A DNA stretch of 36,957 bases from a bacterium (GTDB lineage: Bacteria > UBA9089 > JASEGY01), in NCBI GenBank assembly GCA_040753085.1, contig JBFMHI010000014.1, forward strand, positions 1 to 36,957, read 5' to 3'. A program made the translations under genes and the position numbers. The first letter of the stretch is position 1. Each line of letters opens with the position of its first letter. The notes under the pieces are model-generated. The model was given only the letters and a program-made list of their open reading frames with translations, was not told where the DNA came from and searched no databases. Shown piece after piece: positions 15,629 through 22,484 of the stretch.

Positions 15629-16736
15629 TCATGTCTCCTTTTTCTTTCCCTGCTTCAAATAACTCTCAATAAATCCATCGATATCCCCATCCATTACCCG
15701 GGCACCATCGCCTCTTTCCACCTCGGTGCGGTGGTCCTTAACCATAGTATAAGGGTGGAAGACATAGGAGCGGATTTGACTGCCCCAGGCAATCTCTAAT
15801 TTCTCGCCGCTAAGTTTGGCCACCTCTTCAGCCTTTTTACGCTCTTCGTGCTCATAAAGCCTTGCCCTGAGGACCTTCATCGCCGAGGCCTTGTTTTTAT
15901 GTTGCGAGCGGTCGGATTGACAGCAGACCACAATACCTGTCGGCAAATGAGTGATCCTGACGGCGGAATCAGTCACATTGACGTGCTGGCCACCGGCCCC
16001 GCTGGAGCGGTAGGTATCGATTCTCAAGTCTTCCGGTCTTATGTCGATATTAATACTCTCGTCTACTTCCGGGATCACCGCCACGGAAGCAAAAGAGGTA
16101 TGCCTTCTGGCTCCGGCATCAAAGGGGGAGATTCTTACCAGTCGGTGAACCCCAATCTCAGCCCGAAGATGTCCGTAACTATACTCACCATCGACCTTTA
16201 CTATTACACTTTTGATCCCGGCCTCTTCACCGGGCAAAAGGTCGAGGATTTCTGTCTTATATCCCTTTCTTTCCGCCCAACGAAGATACATCCTGAGAAG
16301 CATTTGCGCCCAATCGCAAGCCTCTGTCCCGCCCGCCCCCGGATGAATAGACAGGTAGGCATTATGGCGATCGTGTTCCCCTGAGAACTTGGTGATCAGC
16401 TCCAGGTTATCCAGCCGGGGTATGACCTTATTCAGTTCCTCCTTTATTTCCAAACCAACGGAAGGGTCATTCTCATCCTGGCCCATCTCAAGGAGAACCT
16501 CTATCTCTTCCACTTGATGCTTGAGTTCCTCCCAGGGGGCTATCTTGGCCTTTAAACTGCTCAGCAACTGCATAACCCGGCCCGCTTCCTGCGGATCATC
16601 CCAAAAGGAAGCCTGATGGGTCGCCTGTTCTAAGTCGGCGATTTGACTTAAAATCGAATCCAGGTCAAAGACAACCTCGCAGTTGATCTAACCGGTGCTC
16701 TATTTCCCTTACCGAGGTATATAAATCATCCCACAT
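15629..16736 (-). CDS. prfB: Peptide chain release factor 2 with programmed +1 frameshift
   Basis: RF2 releases nascent chains at UGA and UAA. The start is ATG at 16736 behind AGGAGGCAGTT. After 23 codons the zero frame reaches CTT TGA C (16670-16664); slipping +1 on CTT reads on as GAC CTG GAT and joins the long frame, giving about 368 residues. Motifs are the stop-recognition SPF in RISPFDAGARRHTSFA, the catalytic GGQ in SSGAGGQHVNVTD, and QSDRSQHKNK. A caller that ignores the shift would start it falsely at 16573. RF2 level is autoregulated because scarce RF2 favours slipping at its own UGA. lnt lies upstream and a coiled-coil gene 1 nt downstream. Confidence 0.97.
16664..16680 (-). promoter_or_regulatory. 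prfB programmed frameshift site
   Basis: The minus strand reads GCGAGGTTGTCTTTGAC. The slippery CTT, the in-frame TGA and the following C match the bacterial RF2 signal, and GAGGT sits about 3 nt upstream of CTT, where the stimulatory internal Shine-Dalgarno is expected. The match to the AGGGGG of E. coli is weaker. Confidence 0.93.
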
Positions 16737-16754
16737 AAATAACTGCCTCCTCTA

Positions 16755-16807
16755 AATCGAGTTTCGCGTTTTGGGTTTCGAGTGGGGAGAAACTCGAGAC
16801 CCGAGAC
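16755..16807 (-). repeat. CTCGAAA/CCCGAAA-type inverted repeat upstream of prfB
   Basis: The plus strand has ATCGAGTTTCGCGTTTTGGG and TTTCGAGTGG on the left, and AAACTCGAGACCCGAGACTT on the right. The two sides are partly complementary. It fills the gap between the second half of lnt and prfB and resembles 8432-8583. Confidence 0.65.
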
Positions 16808-17794
16808 TTATTTTTCGCTTACTTGGCGACGGCTTCGCTGGTCTAAGCGGTTCCATAATAAACCAACGCCACATTTAATAGCCGTGCCTAACAAACAGAC
16901 CCAGCCCAGGACATCACCCCATCGGGTATAAATAGTTTCCGGCCTCCCCTTAGTGATATCGCGGATAAGGAGTTCCTCTATATAAAGATCAGACCGCTTT
17001 TCTATCTCGCCCAGGGGATTAATAAAGGCCGAGACGCCGGCGTTGCCGGCCCGGACAAAATAGCATCGATTTTCAATGGCCCGAAATACCCCCATGGCGA
17101 AGTGCTGCTCGTGGGAGGTAGGATTCTTGGACCAGGCATCGTTAGTAATATTAACCAAAAAGTCAGCTTGGCGCCTGACAAACTGACGGGCCAGATCCCC
17201 AAAAATCCCTTCATAGCAGATCAGGACCCCAAACTTCATGCCGGCTTTAGGGAGATTAAAGATAGTAAAGGTATCTCCCGGCGTCCAATCACCTGCTTCC
17301 GAAGGCAGGATTTCCCTTAACCACGGAAAAAACCTTTCGGCTGGAATAGTCTCTCCAAAGGGAACTAGATGAATCTTGTCGTATCGATCAGTGATTTCAC
17401 CTTCAGGTGAAATGAGAAAGGCACTATTAAAATGCTCCTGTTCGGACTTCCAGTGAGGTGCTCCCACCAGAAGGAACCCATTTATTTCTGAGGCTAAAAG
17501 GAAGATACGTCTCGTCAAATAATAGCTTTCATCAACAGGCTCGACAATAGCTGTTTCAGTCCAGATGGTTAAATCAGGCGCCGCCTCTTTAGCCGCCTTT
17601 CTGGTCAAACCCCAAAGGGTTTTGATTGTCTCATCCCTGAGGCCGCTCCATTTCGTGTCCGGATCAAAATTGCCTTGAATAAGGGCGATCCTGAGCCGGC
17701 TGTCCCGCGGTAGTCCGGCTTCTATCCGGCACCACCAGCCATAAGCCAGACACAGCCCCAGAGTCAAGGCCAGGATCAGGCCTTCTAATTTCAT
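16808..17794 (-). CDS. lnt: Apolipoprotein N-acyltransferase, C-terminal (nitrilase) half
   Basis: 328 residues covering the last part of Lnt, which N-acylates lipoproteins at the inner membrane. Residues 1-21 are a membrane segment, followed by the periplasmic nitrilase domain with the full catalytic set: Glu80 in IWTETAIV, Lys140 in DKIHLVPFGE, Cys193 in LICYEG (compare Glu267, Lys335 and Cys387 of E. coli). A final membrane segment lies near residues 290-312. Its ATG overlaps the stop of the coiled-coil gene by one base (TAATG). The N-terminal membrane half is a separate frame at 18267-18794; the halves sum to 503 residues, near the 512 of E. coli Lnt. Whether they assemble into an active enzyme is inference. 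Confidence 0.9.
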   Translation of the reverse strand: MKLEGLILALTLGLCLAYGWWCRIEAGLPRDSRLRIALIQGNFDPDTKWSGLRDETIKTLWGLTRKAAKEAAPDLTIWTETAIVEPVDESYYLTRRIFLLASEINGFLLVGAPHWKSEQEHFNSAFLISPEGEITDRYDKIHLVPFGETIPAERFFPWLREILPSEAGDWTPGDTFTIFNLPKAGMKFGVLICYEGIFGDLARQFVRRQADFLVNITNDAWSKNPTSHEQHFAMGVFRAIENRCYFVRAGNAGVSAFINPLGEIEKRSDLYIEELLIRDITKGRPETIYTRWGDVLGWVCLLGTAIKCGVGLLWNRLDQRSRRQVSEK

Positions 17795-18252
17795 TACACC
17801 AGCCCGGCAGCCTTGAAGGCCTTGGCCAGCCTCTCGTCAGTGATAGCGAGTTCCTTCATGGCAATCAAGAATCTTCTAACCTCGTCAATCTCTTTCTCCC
17901 TTGCTTTCTCCCATTTTCTTGCCAGGAGAGGCATACCTACCACCGAAGCCAATAAGGCTATCAGTAAATATTGAATGAATTCAAACCTTTTATCCACTTG
18001 CTCAAATCGCTTGTCTATTTGCTCAAATCGCTCGTCCATCCGCTTCCCCATTTCTTCAAATCGTATGTCCATTTGCTTCTGCATTTGTTCAAATCGCTCG
18101 TCTATTTGCTTCTGCATTTGTTCAAATCGCAGGTTCACTTGTTCAAACTGCCTGTTCATCTGGTCCAGAATAACTTCATTAGAAACAGGCCTGGCCATAA
18201 CACTTACCGGTAATACTAAGTAAAATATCCACCAGAACGAGACTCGTTTCAT
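17794..18252 (-). CDS. Membrane-anchored periplasmic coiled-coil protein inserted in lnt
   Basis: 152 residues from the ATG at 18252, which follows GGAGAGG; an in-frame ATG at 18270 overlaps the upstream lnt half (ATGA). Residues about 1-21 form a signal-like segment (FWWIFYLVLPVSVMA). Then comes a coiled coil of 11- and 7-residue units such as RFEQMQKQIDE and RFEQVDK, a hydrophobic stretch FIQYLLIALLASVVGMPLLA near residues 90-109, and a charged helical tail EKAREKEIDEVRRF. This suggests a periplasmic rod anchored in the inner membrane. Short DNA repeats underlie the coil. The family is unrecognised and function is unknown, but the position inside lnt and the tight coupling on both sides suggest it is translated with Lnt. 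Confidence 0.75.
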   Translation of the reverse strand: MKRVSFWWIFYLVLPVSVMARPVSNEVILDQMNRQFEQVNLRFEQMQKQIDERFEQMQKQMDIRFEEMGKRMDERFEQIDKRFEQVDKRFEFIQYLLIALLASVVGMPLLARKWEKAREKEIDEVRRFLIAMKELAITDERLAKAFKAAGLV

Positions 18253-18266
18253 TAATCCCTCTCCTT

Positions 18267-18794
18267 TCATTTTTCAGCCAGAAGGCTTTCTCTCCAGGCC
18301 AGACAAAGATCAGCCAGATAAGAATTGACCCAGACGATCAGGAACGAAATACCCCAGACACCGGTTATATCCGCTACCTGAATAACCACAAGTTGTTTAT
18401 ACTGAGAGTATCCTAAGACTCCCCAGGGGAAACCAAGGACCCCTAAGCTGCGGAGATATTCAATCCCTACCCAGACAAAAGGAGCCACAAAGGAACCTTT
18501 GTGCTTATTTTCCACACACTTCAAAATAAGGCCAAACCCTACGCCGTAAAGGGTTAAGGCCAACAAGGTGAAAGGTATGGCCAGGGGATGATAGATCCTT
18601 ATCCAGTGCAGAAGCCCTGAAAAGAAGGCCAGATAGGCAAGTCCCCCGCCTACGGCTGCTTTAAACAGACTTTTACTGGCCCTGATGGCTATAAAAACAG
18701 GAACCAGGGCAATCCAGGCCAGAGGCCAAAGATCATAAGGAGGAAAAGAAAGGACCAGCAGTCCGCCTGACAGGATAGCTAAAAGATATCTCAT
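18267..18794 (-). CDS. lnt: Apolipoprotein N-acyltransferase, N-terminal membrane half
   Basis: 175 residues, about five membrane segments. Typical Lnt sequence includes LSFPPYDLWPLAWIALVPVF near residues 15-35, SGLLHWI near residue 59, and VWVGIEYLRSLGVLGFPWGVLGYSQ near residues 106-130, followed by ADITGVWGISFLIVWVNSYLA. It ends right after this segment, at the cytoplasmic loop that in a normal Lnt leads into the next membrane segment. It has no catalytic domain; that is encoded by 16808-17794. The stop overlaps an ATG of the coiled-coil gene (ATGA). It starts 7 nt after the glgA stop. Confidence 0.9.
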   Translation of the reverse strand: MRYLLAILSGGLLVLSFPPYDLWPLAWIALVPVFIAIRASKSLFKAAVGGGLAYLAFFSGLLHWIRIYHPLAIPFTLLALTLYGVGFGLILKCVENKHKGSFVAPFVWVGIEYLRSLGVLGFPWGVLGYSQYKQLVVIQVADITGVWGISFLIVWVNSYLADLCLAWRESLLAEK

Positions 18795-18801
18795 TCATCC
18801 C

Positions 18802-20289
18802 CTACTTTTGAGAAGATACCCCCCTTTGTCTCTTTTCTATGGCGTGCTTGTAAAGTTTAAGATATTCTTTAGCTGAGGTGTCCCACGAAAAATCAGCCGC
18901 CTGAGCCCGTTTAACCATCGCCTTCCAGACCTGTTTGTGGTGGTAAACAGACAGCGCTCGGTTTATGGTGGCCAGTAATTCTGCCCCGGAAGGCTCTTCA
19001 AAGACAAAACCATTGCCGCGTCTTCCTCGATGATCAAATTCGTAAATAGTATCAGCTAAACCGCCCGTGGCCCTTACTACAGGAATAGTTCCGTATTTAA
19101 GACTGATCAGTTGTCCCAATCCACACGGTTCGTATCTTGAAGGCATAAGGAACATATCCGAGCCGGCGTATATCTTATGGGCCACCGCATTGTCATAGCC
19201 AAGCAAGACCACTATTTTATCTTTGTGCTTCTTCCTTATTTTAGTGAAAAGTTTATGGTATCTTTGGTCACCTGTTCCCAGAAGAACGATTTGGAGATCT
19301 TCTTCCATTAGGTCGTCAATGACCTCGGCCAGGATGTCAAATCCTTTTTGAGCAGCCAATCTGGATACAATGCCTATGAGAGGCACATTCTTTTTATAAG
19401 GCAAACCAACTTCGGCTAACAAGGCCTTTTTGTCTTCTTCCTTGCCTTCAAAATTACCCCTCTCGAATGGCCGGGCAATAAACTTATCCTTGGCCGGGTC
19501 CCATTCCGTATAATCAATGCCATTTAGCACGCCGTAGAGTTCATCCCGCCGGTATCTTAACACTCCCTCCAGCCCACAGCCGTACTCCTCGGTTTGAATC
19601 TCTTCCGCATATTTTTTGCTGACCGTATTCAGGGAGTCGGCATAAAGGAGTCCACCCTTCATAAAATTCAGCTTACCATAGAATTCAAGTCCATTGATAG
19701 TAAATACTTCCTTTTTAGAAAGGCCGGTTAACAAATGAAAATCTTCGGCCCAGAAGACTCCCTGGTAAGCCAGGTTATGCACGGTAAAGAGCGTGGCAAT
19801 GGATGAATAAAAAGGGTCATTTTTGTAGGCCGTTTTTAAAAACAAAGGCACCAGGGCGCTTTGCCAATCATTACAGTGGATTATATCCGGCTGCCAGTTA
19901 TCTAAATGGGGGAGCGCTTCCAAGATGCCCCTGGAAAACAGGGTAAATCTTTCGGCGTTGTCCCAATAATCGCCTTTGGCGTCTCCGTAAAGCCCGGGCC
20001 GGTTATAATGTCGGTTGCTCTCGATAAAATATGCCTTTACCCCGCCAGCCGTGGTAGAGAGCACTCTAATGGATTCCAACCGGTTGCTAATGGGCACCTT
20101 AAGCCGATGGTTGACCTCGGTTAAATCAAAGTCACCTTTCATCGGGTATTTGGGTAAAATAAGGCGGGCATCAACGCCTAAATGAGCTAACGCCTTAGGC
20201 AGGGCGCCGGTAACATCGGCCAAGCCTCCTGTTTTGGCAAAGGGAACCGCTTCCGAGGCAGCCATTAAAACTTTTAGTCTTTGAGGCAT
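18802..20289 (-). CDS. glgA: Glycogen synthase (ADP-glucose type)
   Basis: Adds glucosyl units from ADP-glucose to glycogen. 495 residues, a GT5 enzyme. Visible are the substrate-binding KTGGLADVTGALPKALAHLG at residues 19-38, FTVHNLAYQGVF near residue 170, GIVSRLAAQKGFDIL near residue 311, and the C-terminal EPCGLGQLISLKYGTIPVVRATGGLADTI near residues 390-418. A strong sigma-70-type promoter lies upstream (20395-20424), with a GGCTGAA hairpin in the leader. It begins the glgA-lnt-coil-prfB run on this strand. Confidence 0.97.
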   Translation of the reverse strand: MPQRLKVLMAASEAVPFAKTGGLADVTGALPKALAHLGVDARLILPKYPMKGDFDLTEVNHRLKVPISNRLESIRVLSTTAGGVKAYFIESNRHYNRPGLYGDAKGDYWDNAERFTLFSRGILEALPHLDNWQPDIIHCNDWQSALVPLFLKTAYKNDPFYSSIATLFTVHNLAYQGVFWAEDFHLLTGLSKKEVFTINGLEFYGKLNFMKGGLLYADSLNTVSKKYAEEIQTEEYGCGLEGVLRYRRDELYGVLNGIDYTEWDPAKDKFIARPFERGNFEGKEEDKKALLAEVGLPYKKNVPLIGIVSRLAAQKGFDILAEVIDDLMEEDLQIVLLGTGDQRYHKLFTKIRKKHKDKIVVLLGYDNAVAHKIYAGSDMFLMPSRYEPCGLGQLISLKYGTIPVVRATGGLADTIYEFDHRGRRGNGFVFEEPSGAELLATINRALSVYHHKQVWKAMVKRAQAADFSWDTSAKEYLKLYKHAIEKRQRGVSSQK

Positions 20290-20303
20290 CTTTCCCTCAT
20301 GAT

Positions 20304-20384
20304 AAGGTGGATAGGCTGAAGGCTGAAGGTGGAAGGCTTTTAGGGACAGTCTTCAATCTTCAGCCTATCTGCCTGAATAGTTAC
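20304..20384 (+). repeat. GGCTGAA-type heptamer repeat in the glgA leader
   Basis: Left part AGGTGGATAGGCTGAAGGCT; right end, on the other strand, GTAACTATTCAGGCAGATAG then GCTGAAG. It lacks the first dozen bases of the left terminus seen at 12462-12580, so it is a truncated copy. It lies between the glgA -10 element and start codon and would be transcribed as a folded leader. Confidence 0.8.
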
Positions 20385-20394
20385 ATTGATTTTC

Positions 20395-20424
20395 ATTATA
20401 CTAAAAGAGGGGCTGGTTTGTCAA
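20395..20424 (-). promoter_or_regulatory. Sigma-70-type promoter of glgA
   Basis: On the minus strand, TTGACA (20424-20419), 18 bp, TATAAT (20400-20395): both hexamers perfect. Transcription would start near 20388, at the edge of the repeat, giving a leader of about 100 nt. It is divergent from the plus-strand gene at 20759; the 469-nt gap between the two also holds the sigma-28-like site below and no gene. Confidence 0.85.
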
Positions 20425-20516
20425 GTGTTTTTCTGCTATGAGAGAGAAGAAACCTCTCCCTTCTCAACTCTCAACTCTTATCTGCTAATTTACCCCGATT
20501 TATTGAGAAAATACAT

Positions 20517-20544
20517 TAAAGTTCTTTCTGAATTATGTCGATAA
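20517..20544 (+). promoter_or_regulatory. Possible sigma-28 (FliA)-type promoter
   Basis: TAAAGTTC (20517-20524), 12 bp, GTCGATAA (20537-20544). The enterobacterial FliA consensus is TAAAGTTT, 11 bp, GCCGATAA; here one base differs in each box and the spacer is one longer. It would give a leader of about 200 nt, which includes paired segments GGTGTTAG and CTAACACC. Candidate only. Confidence 0.35.
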
Positions 20545-20758
20545 ATATTATAGATGGAAAAAAGGTATTATTATCCATACTCAGTTTGGCTTTGCTTGAG
20601 AGTTTAGTTTAGTCCTGCAGTTTTGTGGTGTTAGAGCGCGGTTGTAAAGGGTGAAGAAGTTCGTTTTAACACCGCTAACACCGCCGTCCCGCGACGCTGA
20701 CTGTAGGAACTCAAAGCTAAGGAGAGCTGAATTAAAATACACCAAGGAGGGTGATATT

Positions 20759-22135
20759 ATGTCATTAGGAATCAGCAGCACCGGTCCCCTGAGCAGCTTG
20801 CTGGAAAGACTCAATTCATTTATCCAACCTGAAATCCCCCACCAGTTCGATCAAGTTAATCAAGTGAAGGCATCGGGAATTGAGGAGGCTTTCTCCTTTG
20901 ATCTTTTTAGAAAAGGTGAATCAATCCCTGAATGGCCGATTAACTTAGAACCTTCCACGAGGGAAGCCATAGCTGAAAAAGCCAATCAGCATAAGTTAGC
21001 CAATCTGACTAACCGTTTTCCTGAGTTATCTTCGGCTCTGGAAAATATATTTGATCAAACCTCCCAGGTAGCCCCGGCAACTTTAGGCCGGGTGATGGAT
21101 CTGGTGGGTAAGCAGAGCGAAGATGATGCCCCGGATCTGATCAATAACCTGGAAGCAATGACCAGAGAATTTATTGAACGCACGGATGAAAGCCGGGCCG
21201 GAAGGTTTCTTCACTCCCTGAGTACAATCTCTGAAGAACAGATCGACAGTTTTCTGAAGATCAATCAGGCCTTTCTGGATAACTACCCGCCTTCTCCACC
21301 ATCAGCCGGGCCTGCTCCAGTCCTGATAGAACAAAATCCGGAAAATGGTGTATATAATATCTTTCCCACCGCCACTGAACCATCCCCTCCCATCGATCAC
21401 CAGTTGACCGCTAAGGCAGTCTCCATTGACTTTAACCTTAATCTTTTTTATTCTCTTTCTCAAAGTATTTCCGAAACTCGAGGCCAGGAGACTCAAGGGG
21501 CTTTTATTGAAACGACCAGAAGGGTAAGCGAATATTTTGAGGCCAATGTCTCCCTTGATATCGGCTTTATGGGGCAATACTTAGGACAAACAGATACTCT
21601 TAACCAACTAGACCCCTCACTTTTAGATTCTTTCTTTGAATCTGTTCAGGGATTGGCTGACTTCGAGGATGAAAGCCTGCTGGGATTTTTTAAGGCCACG
21701 GACAATCTTTTTGCCGCCCTGGAGGAAAAATTTGGCTCCTTTGGCGGCGTCTTTGATCAAGCCCGTGAGGAAATTAAAGCAGCCGTAGGCGGGTTTTTTG
21801 GTTCGGTGCAAGACCTGCTGACTGCCGAGGTAAAAGGGCCGGACATGGTGGGACTTTTTAATCAGGCTCCTCTTGAGGTGGCCGGTCTCCTTCCGGAATC
21901 GAGTGAGGCGGCCTTAAATCTGGAAGGCCTCTGGGCTAAAGCCGGCCAAACTGAGGAAGCCAAAGAGACCCTGAATAAAGCCCTGAAACTTGACCCGGAT
22001 AATATTGGGGCTGAAGAGCTGCTCAGGGACTTGGTGGAAAACACGATTGAACCTGAGTCAAAGGAAGAGAGAGCCGAAACCGAAGGCCAGGAAAGCAATT
22101 TAACAGAGCCTGAGAAGGAGTTGTTTATCCTGTAA
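20759..22135 (+). CDS. Uncharacterised protein with C-terminal TPR-like segment
   Basis: 458 residues from ATG at 20759, chosen because AAGGAGGG lies just upstream; the frame is open further upstream but that part is not protein-like. No signal peptide. The N-terminal third is acidic and helical; residues about 180-215 are Pro-rich (PPSPPSAGPAP). Next is a segment with alternating strands (AVSIDFNLNLFYSLSQSISE), then repeated acidic helices (LLDSFFESVQGLADFEDESL and LLGFFKATDNLFAALEE). Residues about 395-430 form one TPR-like pair (ALNLEGLWAKAGQTEEAKET followed by LDPDN). The tail is rich in Glu. I do not recognise the family. A FliA-like promoter upstream would hint at motility-linked expression, but this is speculative. 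Confidence 0.8.
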   Translation: MSLGISSTGPLSSLLERLNSFIQPEIPHQFDQVNQVKASGIEEAFSFDLFRKGESIPEWPINLEPSTREAIAEKANQHKLANLTNRFPELSSALENIFDQTSQVAPATLGRVMDLVGKQSEDDAPDLINNLEAMTREFIERTDESRAGRFLHSLSTISEEQIDSFLKINQAFLDNYPPSPPSAGPAPVLIEQNPENGVYNIFPTATEPSPPIDHQLTAKAVSIDFNLNLFYSLSQSISETRGQETQGAFIETTRRVSEYFEANVSLDIGFMGQYLGQTDTLNQLDPSLLDSFFESVQGLADFEDESLLGFFKATDNLFAALEEKFGSFGGVFDQAREEIKAAVGGFFGSVQDLLTAEVKGPDMVGLFNQAPLEVAGLLPESSEAALNLEGLWAKAGQTEEAKETLNKALKLDPDNIGAEELLRDLVENTIEPESKEERAETEGQESNLTEPEKELFIL

Positions 22136-22231
22136 CCGGCGAGAGCCTTCCCATCTACCAGTGCTAAAATATTGGAAGATGGAATCCCCCCATCTTTCAA
22201 TTTTATATACATACTATACTCTCTTCATAAG

Positions 22232-22270
22232 AAAAGATAGAGGCAGAATTTACCTGCCTCTATCTTTTTT
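22232..22270 (+). terminator. Intrinsic terminator after the uncharacterised gene
   Basis: AAAAGATAGAGGCAG, a 7-base loop, CTGCCTCTATCTTTT, then T residues. The 15-bp stem is perfect and the T-tract is strong. It ends about 100-135 nt after the stop codon and separates this gene from the next promoter at 22294. Confidence 0.95.
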
Positions 22271-22293
22271 ATTGTGCCCCCCTTTTTTTTTTC

Positions 22294-22322
22294 TTGCAAA
22301 AGCAAGGCCTTTGGTGTAGAAT
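22294..22322 (+). promoter_or_regulatory. Sigma-70-type promoter of the PpiD/SurA-like gene
   Basis: TTGCAA (22294-22299), 17 bp, TAGAAT (22317-22322). It follows the terminator by about 25 nt. The start site would be near 22329, where the composite repeat begins, giving a leader of about 155 nt made almost wholly of repeat. Confidence 0.75.
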
Positions 22323-22323
22323 G

Positions 22324-22466
22324 AATAGCTAAAATAGCCAATAGGGCGAGGTTCATCGTTAAGGGACCAAAGGGACCTAAGGGACCAAAGGGACCTAAGG
22401 GACCAAAGGGACCAAAGGGACTATTGGCTATTGCCTAATGGCTATTGCCTATTAGTTATTGGCTGA
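22324..22466 (+). repeat. Composite GGCTATT/GGGACCAAA repeat in the PpiD-like gene leader
   Basis: AATAGCTAAAATAGCCAATAG at the left, then about six to seven 9-bp units of GGGACCAAA or GGGACCTAA (22363-22420), then GGCTATTGCCTAATGGCTATT and related heptamers ending TTATTGGCTGAT just before the AGGAGG ribosome binding site. Left and right ends are complementary (ATAGCCAATAG with CTATTGGCTAT). The same architecture, in the same orientation to the gene, is at 31460-31722 before purA. Confidence 0.85.
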
Positions 22467-22484
22467 TCTAACAGGAGGTAAATT

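Noticed and set aside
16573-16736. prfB starting at the in-frame ATG at 16573
   Set aside because: The 5' part with ribosome binding site, 23 codons and CTT TGA C is clearly present, so the true start is 16736.
16808-18794. lnt split explained as a simple frameshift error
   Set aside because: The halves are separated by a complete 459-nt gene with its own ribosome binding site and signal-like segment; a single-base error cannot produce this. A chimeric assembly cannot be excluded without reads.
20651-20758. Upstream extension of the uncharacterised plus-strand protein by 36 codons
   Set aside because: AAGGAGGG is placed correctly for the ATG at 20759. The upstream part lies in a pairable leader and reads as low-likelihood protein.
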